Shown piece by piece: positions 8,769 through 18,534 of a stretch of DNA of 64,000 nucleotides; position 1 is the first letter of the stretch; each line of letters starts with the position of its first letter. Where the stretch lies: assembly GCF_000816845.1 (NCBI RefSeq), contig NZ_CP006879.1:124001-188000 (forward strand). The letters run 5' to 3'. This DNA comes from Rhizobium gallicum bv. gallicum R602sp (lineage in GTDB: Bacteria > Pseudomonadota > Alphaproteobacteria > Rhizobiales > Rhizobiaceae). The notes beneath the pieces are model-generated. The model saw nothing but the letters and a program-made list of their open reading frames with translations, searched no databases and was not told the DNA's origin. Both the position numbers and the translations under genes were made by a program.

Positions 8769-9626
8769 TCAATCCTCAGCCTCTACACCACTTCCGACTT
8801 TAGCTCTACGCCAGCGACGTCGATCAAATGGGAACATAACGTAATCGCGCACGGTGTGCGGCTCGGACTGGTCCCGAAGGCCAACTTCCGGCCACTCATT
8901 CTTTTCTGGCCAGTATGCCGTTAGAAAAATCGTGTCCCAGATGGTTGTAAAGAACCCATAGTTTCGGCGCCGGTGATGCGGTTCCATTGAGTGGTGAATG
9001 CGGTGGAACTTATTGTCGCCAATGATATATCGAAGCGGCCCAAGATTGATGCGGGTGCTGGAGTGTGAAAGATGACCCTGAAAGGTAATCAGTGTCATGG
9101 CAACAACTGGCACTACGCCAGATTCGAAGTGGATCAGCGCGAGTGGTAGTGCTACTAACGCTGCGTAAATGAGGGGCTCGGAAACGTGATGATTGCAATT
9201 CCATGCCGACAATTCGCGGATCGAGTGGTGGGTAGCGTGCATGCGCCAGAGGATTGGAACTGCATGCTGAGCGCGGTGCATCCAGTAGTAAAAGAAGTCG
9301 CCGGCAATCGCGACTAAAACCCCTGAAAGGACGGCCAGTCCACTGTTAATGATTGCGTTGTCAGAGTGAAGCAATGTACCGAAATTGATCGTTACGAGCG
9401 GCTCGATCCCTAACCAGTCCAAGCTCACAGCGAAGAGGTGCCAGACAAGCGCACCCCATCCGAGGCGAATAATCCAATTCCGCACGCCGCGCACGTATGA
9501 GGCAAAGCTGTATCGATAAGCCGGGAAGGTTAGCTCCAGCGCGGCGCAAAAGGTAGCGAAGATCACAACCAGCTCAAGCGATTTCACGAAGGACTGGATC
9601 ATCTGATTAACATCGAGAACGTGCAT
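8769..9626 (-). CDS. Sterol desaturase / fatty acid hydroxylase superfamily membrane protein
   Basis: 285-residue integral membrane di-iron enzyme. Several hydrophobic segments occupy the first 130 residues, followed by the histidine clusters of the superfamily: W-M-H-R-A-Q-H, then M-H-A-T-H-H-S, then H-R-I-H-H-S-M with P-H-H nearby, which ligate the iron pair. Such enzymes hydroxylate or desaturate C-H bonds of lipids. The gene reads left and is preceded, about 180 bases upstream, by a well-conserved nod box on the same strand, so it is likely induced by flavonoid-activated NodD. Role in Nod-factor acyl chain, hopanoid or ornithine-lipid modification is possible; the sequence alone does not decide. 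Confidence 0.87.
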   Translation of the reverse strand: MHVLDVNQMIQSFVKSLELVVIFATFCAALELTFPAYRYSFASYVRGVRNWIIRLGWGALVWHLFAVSLDWLGIEPLVTINFGTLLHSDNAIINSGLAVLSGVLVAIAGDFFYYWMHRAQHAVPILWRMHATHHSIRELSAWNCNHHVSEPLIYAALVALPLALIHFESGVVPVVAMTLITFQGHLSHSSTRINLGPLRYIIGDNKFHRIHHSMEPHHRRRNYGFFTTIWDTIFLTAYWPEKNEWPEVGLRDQSEPHTVRDYVMFPFDRRRWRRAKVGSGVEAED

Positions 9627-9804
9627 TTGTTTGCTCCAGCGAATGCGCCGACCTCAGCTCCGAGTGACTCTCATCAACGCCCCGCGCAGAAAGCACGAAT
9701 TGCATATGGCCACGTCACGCAAATTTCCTTTTCAGTGCCCAAACGGTGATCGTTCCGCCGGCCCGGCGGGGCACCGCGGGGACACGCTATGCGGCATTCT
9801 CGCA

Positions 9805-9855
9805 GATTGGTAAAATCGATTGTTTGGATAAGCCCCATCCATGTCCCAAATGGTT
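9805..9855 (-). promoter_or_regulatory. nod box upstream of the hydroxylase gene
   Basis: Read on the minus strand, the segment contains the near-invariant nod-box right half ATCCAAACAATCGATTTTAC followed by CAATC, with a GGATG-type left half before it. It points at the gene starting at 9626. Together with the degenerate box at 10618-10660, this is all I can support between 9627 and 10666. Confidence 0.8.
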
Positions 9856-10409
9856 GGAGGAGTCCAATAGACGAGGTGGCTTGTACGAGGCGATCAACTA
9901 TGCGCCAGAAAAGCCTAACCACCGCCGCCAGTCGATCGCCTCCGTCCGACTGACATTAGCGTCGTTTCCCTGACCGAGCTTTTCGCTGACGGTACTCGAA
10001 ACGCGCTGCCTGGCCTGGGCAAATTTGCGGCGATGCTCGAAGCTTCCGTTCCGAAGTGAGTGCCGAGATCGAGAACCAGATGCGTGTGATTGCCGACGGG
10101 ACGGGCTGACCTATAATGTCGCCGAGGTTAAAATACGAGGAATTCGGACCGTTGTTGAACAACGCGGCGTTGGTTGAGGAGGCCTCTGCGGTAGCGCGCG
10201 ATGTGTTCAACCGCGGGAGCATCGCGGTCCGCAAAATCCGATAACGGCTCAGAGGATTTCGCCCGCTTCTTCAGTTTCGTACCCGGGTGCTACGTCTTCC
10301 TCGGCAACGGAAAGGAGTCGGCGCCGTTGCCCTATGATTTCAAGGATGATGGGCTTGTATATGGGGCGAAGTTCCACGCGAGCATCGTCCGCAGGCGCAT
10401 TCACCCGTT

Positions 10410-10436
10410 CCCAGTTTGAGCCGCGCTGCACCGCAA
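10410..10436 (+). repeat. 27-bp direct repeat, copy 2
   Basis: Second copy of the repeat at 4748-4774, one mismatch. It lies in a gene-free stretch upstream of nodD; the surrounding frames on both strands look non-coding. Confidence 0.6.
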
Positions 10437-10617
10437 GATCGGCAAAGATTATTCGCGACGCAAGGTGGATGGATCGCTCGCGTTGGCCAAACACCGCGCG
10501 TCCGCAATCCGACACCGCCATATTCAAATTCGCGTTCAATATGCAATTCGCGAATGAAAGTTTCCATACTCGGTCTCTGTGCTGTGAAAACGTCAAATTA
10601 TATTACTAATGAAGGAT

Positions 10618-10660
10618 GCTGATTAAATTTGGATGGCATACATCCACGTTATGGAAAGAT
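10618..10660 (-). promoter_or_regulatory. Degenerate nod-box-like sequence divergent from nodD
   Basis: On the minus strand the left part (CCATAACGTGGATG, then CCATCCAAA) follows nod-box consensus but the ACAATCGATT part is lost. It ends seven bases before the nodD start at 10667, the position where a nod box divergent from nodD would be expected. Probably a decayed box or a NodD autoregulatory site. Confidence 0.5.
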
Positions 10661-10666
10661 GAAGAC

Positions 10667-11668
10667 ATGCGGTTCAAAGGCCTTGACCTAAATCTCCTAG
10701 TGGCGCTCGACGCCCTGATGACCGAGCGTAATCTCACGGCGGCGGCGCGCAGCATCAACCTGAGCCAGCCGGCCATGAGCGCCGCCGTCGCCCGGTTGCG
10801 CACCTATTTCCGCGATGATCTCTTTACAATGGCAGGCCGAGAACTTGTTCCATCGCCGCGTGCAGAAGGGCTCGCCTCGGCAGTCCGCGAGGCTCTGCTG
10901 AACATCCAGCTCTCCATCATTTCCTGGGACCCGTTTAACCCGGCTCAGTCGGATCGCCGCTTCAGGATCATCCTCTCGGACTACGTCACGCTCGTATTTT
11001 TTGAAAAGGTCGTGGAGCGTGTGGCGCGGGAAGCTCCCGCCGTCAGCTTCGATTTCCTGCCTCTTGCCGACGACTTCGAGGAGCTCGTCCGGCGCGGCGA
11101 TGTCGATTTTCTAATTATGCCGGACGTGTTCATGTCGAAGCATCCTCACGCAGCACTGTTCGAGGATAGATTCGTGTGCGTAGGCTGTCATACGAACAAG
11201 CAGCTATCAGAACCACTTACATTTGAGCAATACATGTCGATGGGCCACGTTGCGGTCAAGTTCGGGAATACGCGGACGCCCACCATCGAGGAATGGTATT
11301 TGCTCGAGCACGGTTTCACGAGACGTGTTGAAGTCGTCGTACAGGGCTTTAGCATGATTCCACCAATGGTGTCGGGTACCGACCGTATAGGGACCATGCC
11401 CATGCGGCTGGCGCAGCATTTCGCAAAAACAATACCCCTGCAGATCGTCGAGCTTCCCCTGCCATTTCCTGCACTCACCGAGGCCGTTCAATGGCCTGCC
11501 CTTCACAACAGTCACCCGGCAAGCATCTGGATGCGGGAGATATTGCTGCAGGAAGCGTCCCGTATGGTTTCGCCCTTTGCCCCGTCCGAGCCCCTCATCG
11601 ACCGGACCAGCACGAGTGCTGACCTACTCACCTTCTATCCGCGGACTTCATTGGAGCCAGCGGCATAA
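10667..11668 (+). CDS. nodD: NodD, LysR-family nodulation regulator (copy 1 in window)
   Basis: 333-residue LysR regulator that binds nod boxes and activates nod operons with plant flavonoids. The start at 10667 gives the canonical NodD N-terminus [17 protein letters not shown], followed by the helix-turn-helix ([23 protein letters not shown]). The effector domain includes the conserved [18 protein letters not shown] region. The C-terminus is somewhat longer than the usual ~310-320 residues. It is one of three nodD genes in this window; which flavonoids it answers to cannot be read from sequence. Confidence 0.95.
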   Translation: MRFKGLDLNLLVALDALMTERNLTAAARSINLSQPAMSAAVARLRTYFRDDLFTMAGRELVPSPRAEGLASAVREALLNIQLSIISWDPFNPAQSDRRFRIILSDYVTLVFFEKVVERVAREAPAVSFDFLPLADDFEELVRRGDVDFLIMPDVFMSKHPHAALFEDRFVCVGCHTNKQLSEPLTFEQYMSMGHVAVKFGNTRTPTIEEWYLLEHGFTRRVEVVVQGFSMIPPMVSGTDRIGTMPMRLAQHFAKTIPLQIVELPLPFPALTEAVQWPALHNSHPASIWMREILLQEASRMVSPFAPSEPLIDRTSTSADLLTFYPRTSLEPAA

Positions 11669-12560
11669 AAAGGCCGAACAGACCCCTCGATACATGCCTG
11701 CACCCGACCAGCCGTCAGAAACGCCGGCTGGCCGCGCGGAGGCCATCCATACATGCTCTCATGGAGTGTTCGAACCAGCGCTCGGGCAGAAAATGCGCAG
11801 AGGCCCTCCGGCCAAATCACCAATCGGCTTGTCCATTCCGATCTCATGGTCCTCGATGAATGGCTATCTACCGTTCAGCTGGTGGAGGGGCGAAATCGAC
11901 CGATCGCAGCGAACCCACGTCCGGAAGTAAACGCTGCTGCCGCGGAAGAGCAGGCCAGTCGCCGGAAGCAGCGCGTCGGCGTCCACGCCGCGCATCGCCT
12001 CAATTCACCTTTGGGAGTTGAATGTCGCAGCGATGTCACCGTTCCGGCCGCAAGTGCGCGATCACCTGTGCCGGTCGTATCCTCCGAGGGGTATAGCTCG
12101 GCGACATGTGCGTGCGCTCGTGTAGAAGAACTCCCGACTCCGATCTTTTGCTCTAGATGGGTGCGCCGCAAGCGCGCCAGACGGCCGATCGGCTCCATCT
12201 CGCGGATCGCCACCGAGGAGCAGATGAGCCTTTACGGGCTTGAGATGGCCGATCGGATTGAGATGTCGACAGCGGTGAGAAACTCGATGCGAAGTCGGGC
12301 GCAACAGTGAACACCGATTCTACCGCCCGAAGGTTGACCAGAATCCCGCTCCCCGGATTCATGCAACCGTCATGGCTCGGTGCAGGATGCTGGCAAATTC
12401 AAGACGGGGTGAGACTTTTCCGCCTAGATCGGCATAACGCAGTGGGCGCATTCCAGCGGCGCAACTAGCGCCTTGGCAAGCTATCGAAGCAAGGCAGCGA
12501 GCAGTTACGCAGAAGGTCGCCTCGGCTGCCGCAAGAAGGGCGAGCTTACCCTTTGTGCCA
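11669..12560. other. Gene-poor interval
   Basis: About 890 bases between nodD and the M16 protease genes. Open frames on both strands are short, overlap each other and show no family signature I recognise. I see no RNA gene, promoter or repeat here. Confidence 0.5.
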
Positions 12561-13904
12561 TCATTCTTTCCTTTCCTTGAGCGGCGGTCCGACGATCATC
12601 ACGGCGGGATCGGCGGAGAGAAGCTGTCTCGCGACCGACCGAACATCCTCAACGGTTACCGCCTCGATCAGCTGTTTCCGCCGCGCGATATAGTCGATGC
12701 CGAGATCTTTCATCTGGATTCCGACCAGAGTGTTGGCGATCGCGCTGGATGAGTTGAGATTGTCGATCGCGTAACCGCCGATGACGTTTTTCTTCGCCGC
12801 TTCGAGCTCCTCCTGGTTGACGCCCTCCGCCGCCATCCGCCTCGCCTCGGCGCGAATGAGGGAGAGCGTCTCTGCGGCCCGATCCGGGCGGGTCCCCGTG
12901 TCGATCACTAGCGCCGAGGCATGGTCGTTGTTCACCAAGCTAGATCTGATGCCGTAGGCGAGCCCACGCTTCTCGCGCACCTCGTTCCAGAGCCTGGACG
13001 TGAACGCTCCTCCGCCGAGGATGTGGTTCATGAGATAGGCTGCGAAGAACTGCGGCTCTTTGTCGCTGATCGCGGAATAGGCCAGGCGCAGTCGGCTCTG
13101 AGGTAAATCATAGGGGACGCGAATTTCCTGCGCCAGCTTCGGCGCGGTGTCGGCGATCGGCATCAGCGACGGTTCGGCAGGCAATCCGCCGAATATCCGA
13201 TCCAGATCGCGCTTGAGTGCGCTGGCATCGATCGCTCCCGCCACGGCGATGGCAAGGTTGCTGCGCGCGAAAAGCCGCTTATGAAGCGCCTTTAGATCGG
13301 AGGTCGCGACAGCGGCGAGGGTTTGCTCGGTGCCCTCGTTTCGCCGGGAATACGGATGATCGCCATAGAGCGCTTTCCTCCATGCGACCTGTGCGACCGC
13401 CTCCGGATCCTTGGCTTCCGCCATGATGCCGGAGACGATCTGCGCGCGGATGCGATCCACGGGCGCTTGGTCGAAGCGCGGCTGCTCGACGGCCAGCCGG
13501 AGAAGATCGAACGCAACATCCTTCTGATCGGCGACCACGCGCATGGAGCCGTAGAGCGCATCGCGCTCGGCGTCGAAACGCATATCGGCGCCGGCATCGT
13601 CTAGCCTCTCCTGGAAGGCTTCGCTGTCAAGGTCGCCGGCCCCTTCGTCGAACAATTGGGTCATGAGATTGACAAGGCCTTCGTTACCGGAAGGATCCTG
13701 CGTGCTGCCGCCCCGGAACGCGAAACGAATGGTGACGATCGGTACCGAATAGTCTTCCACCAGCCAGGCCTTGATCCCGCTCGAACCCTTGACTTCCTGG
13801 ATGGCCATGGCCGCCCGCGCCGGCGTTGCGGCAAGACCCAGCAATACGAGCACGACCAGCAGTGGCTTGGTGGCCCCGATCGGCAGTCGGTTGAACATCG
13901 TCAT
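12561..13904 (-). CDS. M16-family zinc-protease-like protein, non-catalytic partner (y4wB type)
   Basis: 447-residue insulinase/pitrilysin-family protein with an N-terminal signal sequence (hydrophobic [12 protein letters not shown], cleavage after A-R-A). It keeps the M16 fold ([16 protein letters not shown], and a second domain with L-P-Q-S-R-L and R-E-K-R-G-L-A-Y) but lacks the HXXEH zinc motif, so it is presumably the inactive half of a heterodimer. Its start overlaps the end of the upstream catalytic subunit gene by four bases (ATGA). Expected to act in the periplasm. Similar pairs (y4wA/y4wB) are known from the symbiotic plasmid of strain NGR234. A piece of this gene is duplicated at about 25370-25600. 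Confidence 0.87.
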   Translation of the reverse strand: MTMFNRLPIGATKPLLVVLVLLGLAATPARAAMAIQEVKGSSGIKAWLVEDYSVPIVTIRFAFRGGSTQDPSGNEGLVNLMTQLFDEGAGDLDSEAFQERLDDAGADMRFDAERDALYGSMRVVADQKDVAFDLLRLAVEQPRFDQAPVDRIRAQIVSGIMAEAKDPEAVAQVAWRKALYGDHPYSRRNEGTEQTLAAVATSDLKALHKRLFARSNLAIAVAGAIDASALKRDLDRIFGGLPAEPSLMPIADTAPKLAQEIRVPYDLPQSRLRLAYSAISDKEPQFFAAYLMNHILGGGAFTSRLWNEVREKRGLAYGIRSSLVNNDHASALVIDTGTRPDRAAETLSLIRAEARRMAAEGVNQEELEAAKKNVIGGYAIDNLNSSSAIANTLVGIQMKDLGIDYIARRKQLIEAVTVEDVRSVARQLLSADPAVMIVGPPLKERKE

Positions 13905-15298
13905 TGGCTTTTATCTCCTGAGGTCGCGCTTTCCCGCGGCAGGAGATATCCCGCTACCGAGCGGTCCGGATTAAGATGTTTCTTGGCAACCGCCTGCACG
14001 TCCTTCGCCGTTACAGTGCGGACCCTCAACGGCCATTGCTTTAAGTCGTATGCAGTGCTGCCGGTCGCAAGCGCCTTTCCGTAGATGTGGGCCATTCCCG
14101 CCTGGCTGTCGCGTGCGAAGATCATCGAGCGCACCAAGCGGTTCTTGGCCTTCTCGAGCTCGACATCGGTAACGCCGGCGTCGATGATTTTCCGAACCTC
14201 AGCGTCGATCGCGTCTTCCACCGCCTCGATTTTCGCCTCGCCCCGCGGCGAGCCATAAACCGTGAAGCTCGACGGATCGAGCGATCTTCCGTCGAGATAG
14301 GCGCCGGCCCCGGAGGCTATTCCCTGATTCACCACTAATTCCTGATAGATCCGGCTGCGCGTTCCTCCGCCGAGAATTTCCGACAGAAGCTCGAGGGCTT
14401 CTGCTTCGCCCGGCTCGGTTATTCTGTAGGACGGCACCACCCAGGACTTCTGGAAGCTCGGCAAGGTCACGCGCGCATCGGTGAGCACGACCGTCCGCTT
14501 GGTGTTCTGCTCCGGCTCCTGCGGTCTGACCCGCGGCGGCAGGTCCCGGCCGCGCGGTACGGCTCCGTAGGTCTTCTCCGCTAGCCACGACACCGTCGCG
14601 GCGTCCACGTCGCCTGCCACGACCAGTATGGCGTTGTTCGGGGCATAGTAGCGATCATAGAACGCTACGGCGTCCCCACGATTGAGCTGTTCCATCTCGT
14701 GCATCCAGCCGATGACCGGGATGCGGTAAGGATGGTTCTGATAGAGGGTCGCCCGCATCTCCTCGTCGAGAAGCGCCTCGGGATTATCCTCGACGCGAGA
14801 GCGCCGCTCCTCGAGAATGACATCGCGCTCCGGCGCGATCACCGCGTCGGTGAGTACGAGATGGCGCATCCGATCAGCTTCGAATTCCATCATTGATTCG
14901 AGGGCTTCCGGCGTGACCGTCTGATAGTACGCGGTGTAGTCGGACCCCGTGAAGGCGTTTTGCTGGCCGCCGATCTCTGAGATCTTTGCGTCAAACTCAC
15001 CCGCGGGGTGGTTCTTCGTGCCCTTGAACATCAGATGCTCCAGGAAATGAGCGATGCCGGATTTGCCGGGTGGCTCATCGGCGTTGCCGACCTTGTACCA
15101 GACCATGTGCGTGACGGTCGGCGTCCGGTGATCGGGTATGATGACCACCTCCATGCCGTTGCTCAGCAGGAAATTTCCGATCTCGGATTCGCCTCGCGGG
15201 GGCTCGACAGCCGCCGCTTCCCAGGTCATCAGAGTTTGCAGCGCAACCATGCTCAGCGCAAATGCGCGGATACGCGAAACCATTCCAACATGCATCAT
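13901..15298 (-). CDS. M16-family zinc protease, catalytic subunit (y4wA type)
   Basis: 465-residue periplasmic peptidase. After a signal sequence comes the inverted zinc motif H-F-L-E-H at residues 84-88 ([14 protein letters not shown]), the marker of active M16 enzymes, with the downstream glutamate in [12 protein letters not shown]. The second, inactive lobe holds P-S-Y-R and T-R-S-R-I-Y. It is translationally coupled to its non-catalytic partner. A NifA/sigma-54 promoter lies about 560 bases upstream on the same strand, across a stretch with a peptidase relic, so expression in nitrogen-fixing cells is likely but not certain. Substrate unknown. Confidence 0.9.
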   Translation of the reverse strand: MMHVGMVSRIRAFALSMVALQTLMTWEAAAVEPPRGESEIGNFLLSNGMEVVIIPDHRTPTVTHMVWYKVGNADEPPGKSGIAHFLEHLMFKGTKNHPAGEFDAKISEIGGQQNAFTGSDYTAYYQTVTPEALESMMEFEADRMRHLVLTDAVIAPERDVILEERRSRVEDNPEALLDEEMRATLYQNHPYRIPVIGWMHEMEQLNRGDAVAFYDRYYAPNNAILVVAGDVDAATVSWLAEKTYGAVPRGRDLPPRVRPQEPEQNTKRTVVLTDARVTLPSFQKSWVVPSYRITEPGEAEALELLSEILGGGTRSRIYQELVVNQGIASGAGAYLDGRSLDPSSFTVYGSPRGEAKIEAVEDAIDAEVRKIIDAGVTDVELEKAKNRLVRSMIFARDSQAGMAHIYGKALATGSTAYDLKQWPLRVRTVTAKDVQAVAKKHLNPDRSVAGYLLPRESATSGDKSQ

Positions 15299-15349
15299 TT
15301 TGTCTCCCTAAAGGCAAGATTCTCGGGCCGATATTTCTTGTGGCTCGCC

Positions 15350-15508
15350 TTATTTTCGCACCGCAGCTAGGCGGGCCGGATCAACGGCGAGCCGCACGCC
15401 GGTGGCGACATCGACCAGCATGAACCGGTGCTCGCCATGGGTGGTCCGGCGGTAGAATGTGTCGCCCCCATTCAGCCAGAACGGCACCTCTGGGACATTG
15501 ACGGTAAG
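15350..15508 (-). pseudogene. S9 (DPP-IV type) peptidase fragment
   Basis: The last 50 or so codons of a minus-strand frame read W-L-N-G-G-D-T-F-Y-R-R-T, then H-R-F-M-L-V-D-V-A-T-G and L-A-A-V-R-K, similar to the N-terminal propeller region of dipeptidyl-peptidase IV-type S9 peptidases. No catalytic domain follows; the frame stops at 15350. A relic between the NifA promoter and the M16 genes. Confidence 0.5.
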
Positions 15509-15699
15509 CAGGCCATGGCGACGTTGGCCGTGAGTGCACGCACGAAACCGGTCGGTGCTGGCGGCGGATGCGCAACACTCGGCGCGTTCGCCAGCGCCTG
15601 AGCACGCGGGTGCAGCCGAGGCCTCCGCCACGATGACAGTTCGTTTGCGAATATCCATGGACTGGCCGGGTTGGACCGATTGAGGAGTTGGCATCCGCA

Positions 15700-15819
15700 C
15701 GAGGACAACCGCGGCAAAAGCGCTTGTGCAGCCTCGGCTCGACTACTTCTTCTGCAACTGGAACGTCCCGCAGCAGGCTGAGCGGACGTCGGCCCCGGCA
15801 GAAAGCATTGCGCTAACAT
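15700..15819 (-). other. Leader reading frame conserved between two NifA-promoter copies
   Basis: An ATG at 15819 preceded by GGAGACATCGAA starts a frame M-L-A-Q-C-F-L-P-G-P-T-S. The duplicate promoter region at 25.2 kb has the same start (M-L-A-Q-F-F-L-P-G-P-T-S) with an equally good ribosome site. The two frames diverge after about 35 codons. It may be a short translated leader or the relic start of a lost gene. Confidence 0.4.
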
Positions 15820-15873
15820 TTCGATGTCTCCACGCGATTACGCTGGTCCGTGCCGCGTCTGCAAATGCCTGGA

Positions 15874-15889
15874 CGCAATACGCGTGCCA
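15874..15889 (-). promoter_or_regulatory. Sigma-54 promoter upstream of the M16 protease pair
   Basis: Minus strand TGGCACGCGTATTGCG, with the -24 GG and -12 GC correctly spaced. Preceded by a perfect NifA site (15951-15966). The same module occurs at 25.1-25.2 kb in the opposite orientation. Confidence 0.8.
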
Positions 15890-15950
15890 AAGGAAAAACT
15901 CTTTTGATACAACGTAATCGATCGAACTGGCTGTCTCGCATGTTCGACAT

Positions 15951-15966
15951 TGTCGTACATCGGACA
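15951..15966 (-). promoter_or_regulatory. NifA upstream activator sequence
   Basis: Minus strand TGTCCGATGTACGACA, an exact TGT-N10-ACA, 62 bases before the -24 element. Identical to the site at 25105-25120. Confidence 0.8.
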
Positions 15967-16311
15967 ATGCCAAGCGACATTCACCCGTTGCACGTCGGTT
16001 CGCCAAAAGTGGACCGCCGTCCACAGCGATGACACCGACCTGCGGCACCCTCTGCTTGGCCTCTCGATGCAGGTCTATGGCATCTATCTGCTACGAACGA
16101 GCTTTGTCCATAATCCACCCACGGTTTGATCGAGGCATGTCTGTGACGGCTCTCATCGCCAACGAAGATATCCCTATTTGCGATTCGTCCGCGGACGGGT
16201 CGCCGAATAGGATGACAGAATTGAATAGGTTCTGATCTGGTCTTCGACGGGCGCCGCTGCTACGGTCGCGCTCACGTAAGCTGACGAATTTCCCGTGGGT
16301 TGTGTTTCTTC

Positions 16312-17268
16312 ATGTCGCTGGCTCCCAAAATCGCGATAGCCTGCCAAGGGGGAGGTAGCCATGCTGCGTTTGCGGCCGGTGTGTTGAGCGCCCTACTGGC
16401 GCCCCAGTTTCGTGATCGCTATCAGCTCGTTGCCTTGAGTGGGACGTCGGGCGGCGCCATTTGCGCTGCCTTGGTGTGGTCCGGGCTGATCCGCGGTGGC
16501 GCGGAGGAGGCTAGGCGCCGCTTGATTGACTTTTGGCGCGACCTTGAGGTGAATGACATTCTTGATGCGGTCGCTAATTTCTGGGCCGTGTCGTCGGCAC
16601 GCCTCCCGGTCAGCGCCGAGGTCAGCCCTTATCTCTATAGTCCTATAGCCGAGCCGCGGTTGCGCGACCTTCTTACTCGCCACCTCGACCTTGCGTCGTT
16701 GCCGAGCGACCCCCATCGTCGAGCGAGTCCGAAGCTTTTGATCGGGGCGACGGACATCATTCACGGCCTCGGGGTGGCATTTGAGGGCGAAAGCTTGACG
16801 TACGATGAACTGATCGCATCGGCTGCGGTTCCCCCACTCTTCCGTGCCGTGCAGGCTCACGGCACTCTCTTTTGGGATGGGCTCTTCAGCCGCAATCCAC
16901 CTGTGCGAGAATTCACCGACTTGCCGGAGCGGCCAGACGAAATCTGGGTGGTACAGATCAACCCGCAGCAGCGGAAACGCGAGCCACGGGCAATGCCGGA
17001 GATTATCGACCGTCGGAATGAGCTATCTGCCAACCTGGCACTCAGTCAGGAGTTGTTCTTCATTACGAAAATCAATGAGCTGCTCGCCCAGCATCCTTCA
17101 CTTCGCGAACGCTACAAGCCTATCAACATCCGCGTCGTCGAACTCGAAGATGACCTAGACTATCCCTCAAAGCTGGACCGCTCCAGCCCGATGATCGACC
17201 GGCTCCTGCGGATGGGGCAGGAACGCGCACCTTGGTTCTTCGAGGGCGGATCGCTATGGCCACGCTAG
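16312..17268 (+). CDS. Patatin-like phospholipase family protein
   Basis: 318-residue cytosolic serine acyl hydrolase. Seen: N-terminal oxyanion loop A-C-Q-G-G-G-S-H-A-A-F, nucleophile elbow G-T-S-G-G (the GXSXG motif) near residue 45, and the catalytic aspartate in F-W-D-G-L about residue 187, a Ser-Asp dyad complete for the family. ATG at 16312 is preferred over the one at 16300 because it places the first strand directly at the start. It runs convergently towards nodD and has no obvious nod box or nif promoter. Substrate (lipid acyl ester) not predictable. Its place in a symbiotic region may be incidental. Confidence 0.87.
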   Translation: MSLAPKIAIACQGGGSHAAFAAGVLSALLAPQFRDRYQLVALSGTSGGAICAALVWSGLIRGGAEEARRRLIDFWRDLEVNDILDAVANFWAVSSARLPVSAEVSPYLYSPIAEPRLRDLLTRHLDLASLPSDPHRRASPKLLIGATDIIHGLGVAFEGESLTYDELIASAAVPPLFRAVQAHGTLFWDGLFSRNPPVREFTDLPERPDEIWVVQINPQQRKREPRAMPEIIDRRNELSANLALSQELFFITKINELLAQHPSLRERYKPINIRVVELEDDLDYPSKLDRSSPMIDRLLRMGQERAPWFFEGGSLWPR

Positions 17269-17280
17269 ACTCAGCTTAGC

Positions 17281-18225
17281 CTAGATCACCTGAGGCCCTG
17301 CGCCGAGGTCACGCGGCGAAACCATGCGCGACGCCTCCTGCGATAAGATCCCCCGCACCCAGAGGCTTGCCGGATCACCATTGTGAAGTGCAGGCCATTG
17401 GACGGCCTCAGTGAAAGCAGGAAGTGGCAGGGGAAGCTCGACGATCTGCAGGGGTATTGTTTTTGCGAAATGCTGCGCCAGCCGTAAGGGCATGGTCCCT
17501 ATACGGTCGGTACCCGACACCATTGGTGGAATCATGCTAAAGCCCTGTACGACGACTTCAACACGTCTCGTGAAACCGTGCTCGAGCAAATACCATTCCT
17601 CGATGGAGGGCCTCCGCGCATTTCCGAATTTGGCCGCAACATGCCCGATCGACATGTATCTCTCGAATGTAAGCGGCTGTGATAGCTGCTGGTTCGTATG
17701 GCAGCCTATGCAAACGAGTGTCTCGTCGAACAGTCTCGCTCGAGGATGCGCGTTCGACATAAACAATTCCGGCAGAATGAGAAAATCGACGTCACCGCGC
17801 CGCAGAAGCTCCTGGTGGTCGTCGGCAAGCGGCAGAAATTCGAAGCTGACGGCGGGAGCTTCTCGCGCCACACGCTTCACGACCTTTTCAAAAAACGTGA
17901 GGGTGACGAAATCCGAAAGGATGATCCTGAAGCGGCGATCTGATTGGAAGGGATTAAATGGCTCCCAGGAAATAATGGAGAGCTGGATGTGCAGCAGTGT
18001 CTCGCGGGCTGCCGAGGCGAGCTCTTCCGCACGCGGCGTTGGGACAAGTTCTCGGCCAGCCATCGTAAACAGCTCATCTTGGAAATAGGCGCGTAACCGG
18101 GCGACGGCCGCGCTCATGGCCGGCTGGCTTAAGTTGATGCTGCGTGCCGCCGCCGTGAGGTTACGCTCGGTCATCAGCGCGTCGAGCGCCACGAGGAGAT
18201 TTAGGTCAAGGCCCTTGAAACGCAT
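17281..18225 (-). CDS. nodD: NodD, LysR-family nodulation regulator (copy 2, divergent from nodA)
   Basis: 314-residue NodD. The start at 18225 gives [12 protein letters not shown] and a normal family length; four extra in-frame codons upstream were not used. Helix-turn-helix and effector regions are intact and close to copy 1. It is transcribed away from the nod box at 18235-18282 that serves nodA, the classic nodD-nod box-nodA arrangement, so it is the best candidate for the principal nodD1-type activator. The gene begins about ten bases from the nod box, which allows NodD to repress or tune its own expression. Confidence 0.95.
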   Translation of the reverse strand: MRFKGLDLNLLVALDALMTERNLTAAARSINLSQPAMSAAVARLRAYFQDELFTMAGRELVPTPRAEELASAARETLLHIQLSIISWEPFNPFQSDRRFRIILSDFVTLTFFEKVVKRVAREAPAVSFEFLPLADDHQELLRRGDVDFLILPELFMSNAHPRARLFDETLVCIGCHTNQQLSQPLTFERYMSIGHVAAKFGNARRPSIEEWYLLEHGFTRRVEVVVQGFSMIPPMVSGTDRIGTMPLRLAQHFAKTIPLQIVELPLPLPAFTEAVQWPALHNGDPASLWVRGILSQEASRMVSPRDLGAGPQVI

Positions 18226-18234
18226 ATTTTCCTT

Positions 18235-18282
18235 CATTCATGGTGTGGATGTATACCATCCAAACAATCGATTTTACGAATT
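18235..18282 (+). promoter_or_regulatory. nod box of the nodA operon
   Basis: Contains GTGTGGATG, then ACCATCCAAACAATCGATTT and TACGAATT, matching the NodD-binding consensus along its whole length. It faces nodA, about 250 bases downstream. Confidence 0.92.
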
Positions 18283-18290
18283 AAACGGGA

Positions 18291-18338
18291 TGCCATTAGA
18301 AGAACATCAATTGATCAAAATCAAGTACATCGACCGCC
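18291..18338 (+). promoter_or_regulatory. Conserved leader segment with a FixK-like palindrome
   Basis: Downstream of the nodA nod box lie GCCATTA and TTGATCAAAATCAAGTACATCG. The nodM nod box has GCCATTA and CTGACCAAAATCAAGTCCATCG at the same distance (76 bases from box start). Here 18311-18324 is also a perfect TTGAT-N4-ATCAA, the FixK/FNR consensus; in the nodM copy the palindrome is broken, so the conserved feature may be something else. Confidence 0.5.
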
Positions 18339-18534
18339 TATTACGAGCGGTGCAGGAGGTAGCAAGTTGTTAGAGCGCATATCATATCGGAAACGCGGCG
18401 CTCACAATGGTTCTGCCACCTCAATGGGCTAGCATCACGATGACTGACGACAGCCTCTGGACGTTCACAATCACCCGCTGCTTCGATTGTGTGATCTGGT
18501 GCCTCAGGCAAACAGCAAAAATAAGGAGGTCGGC

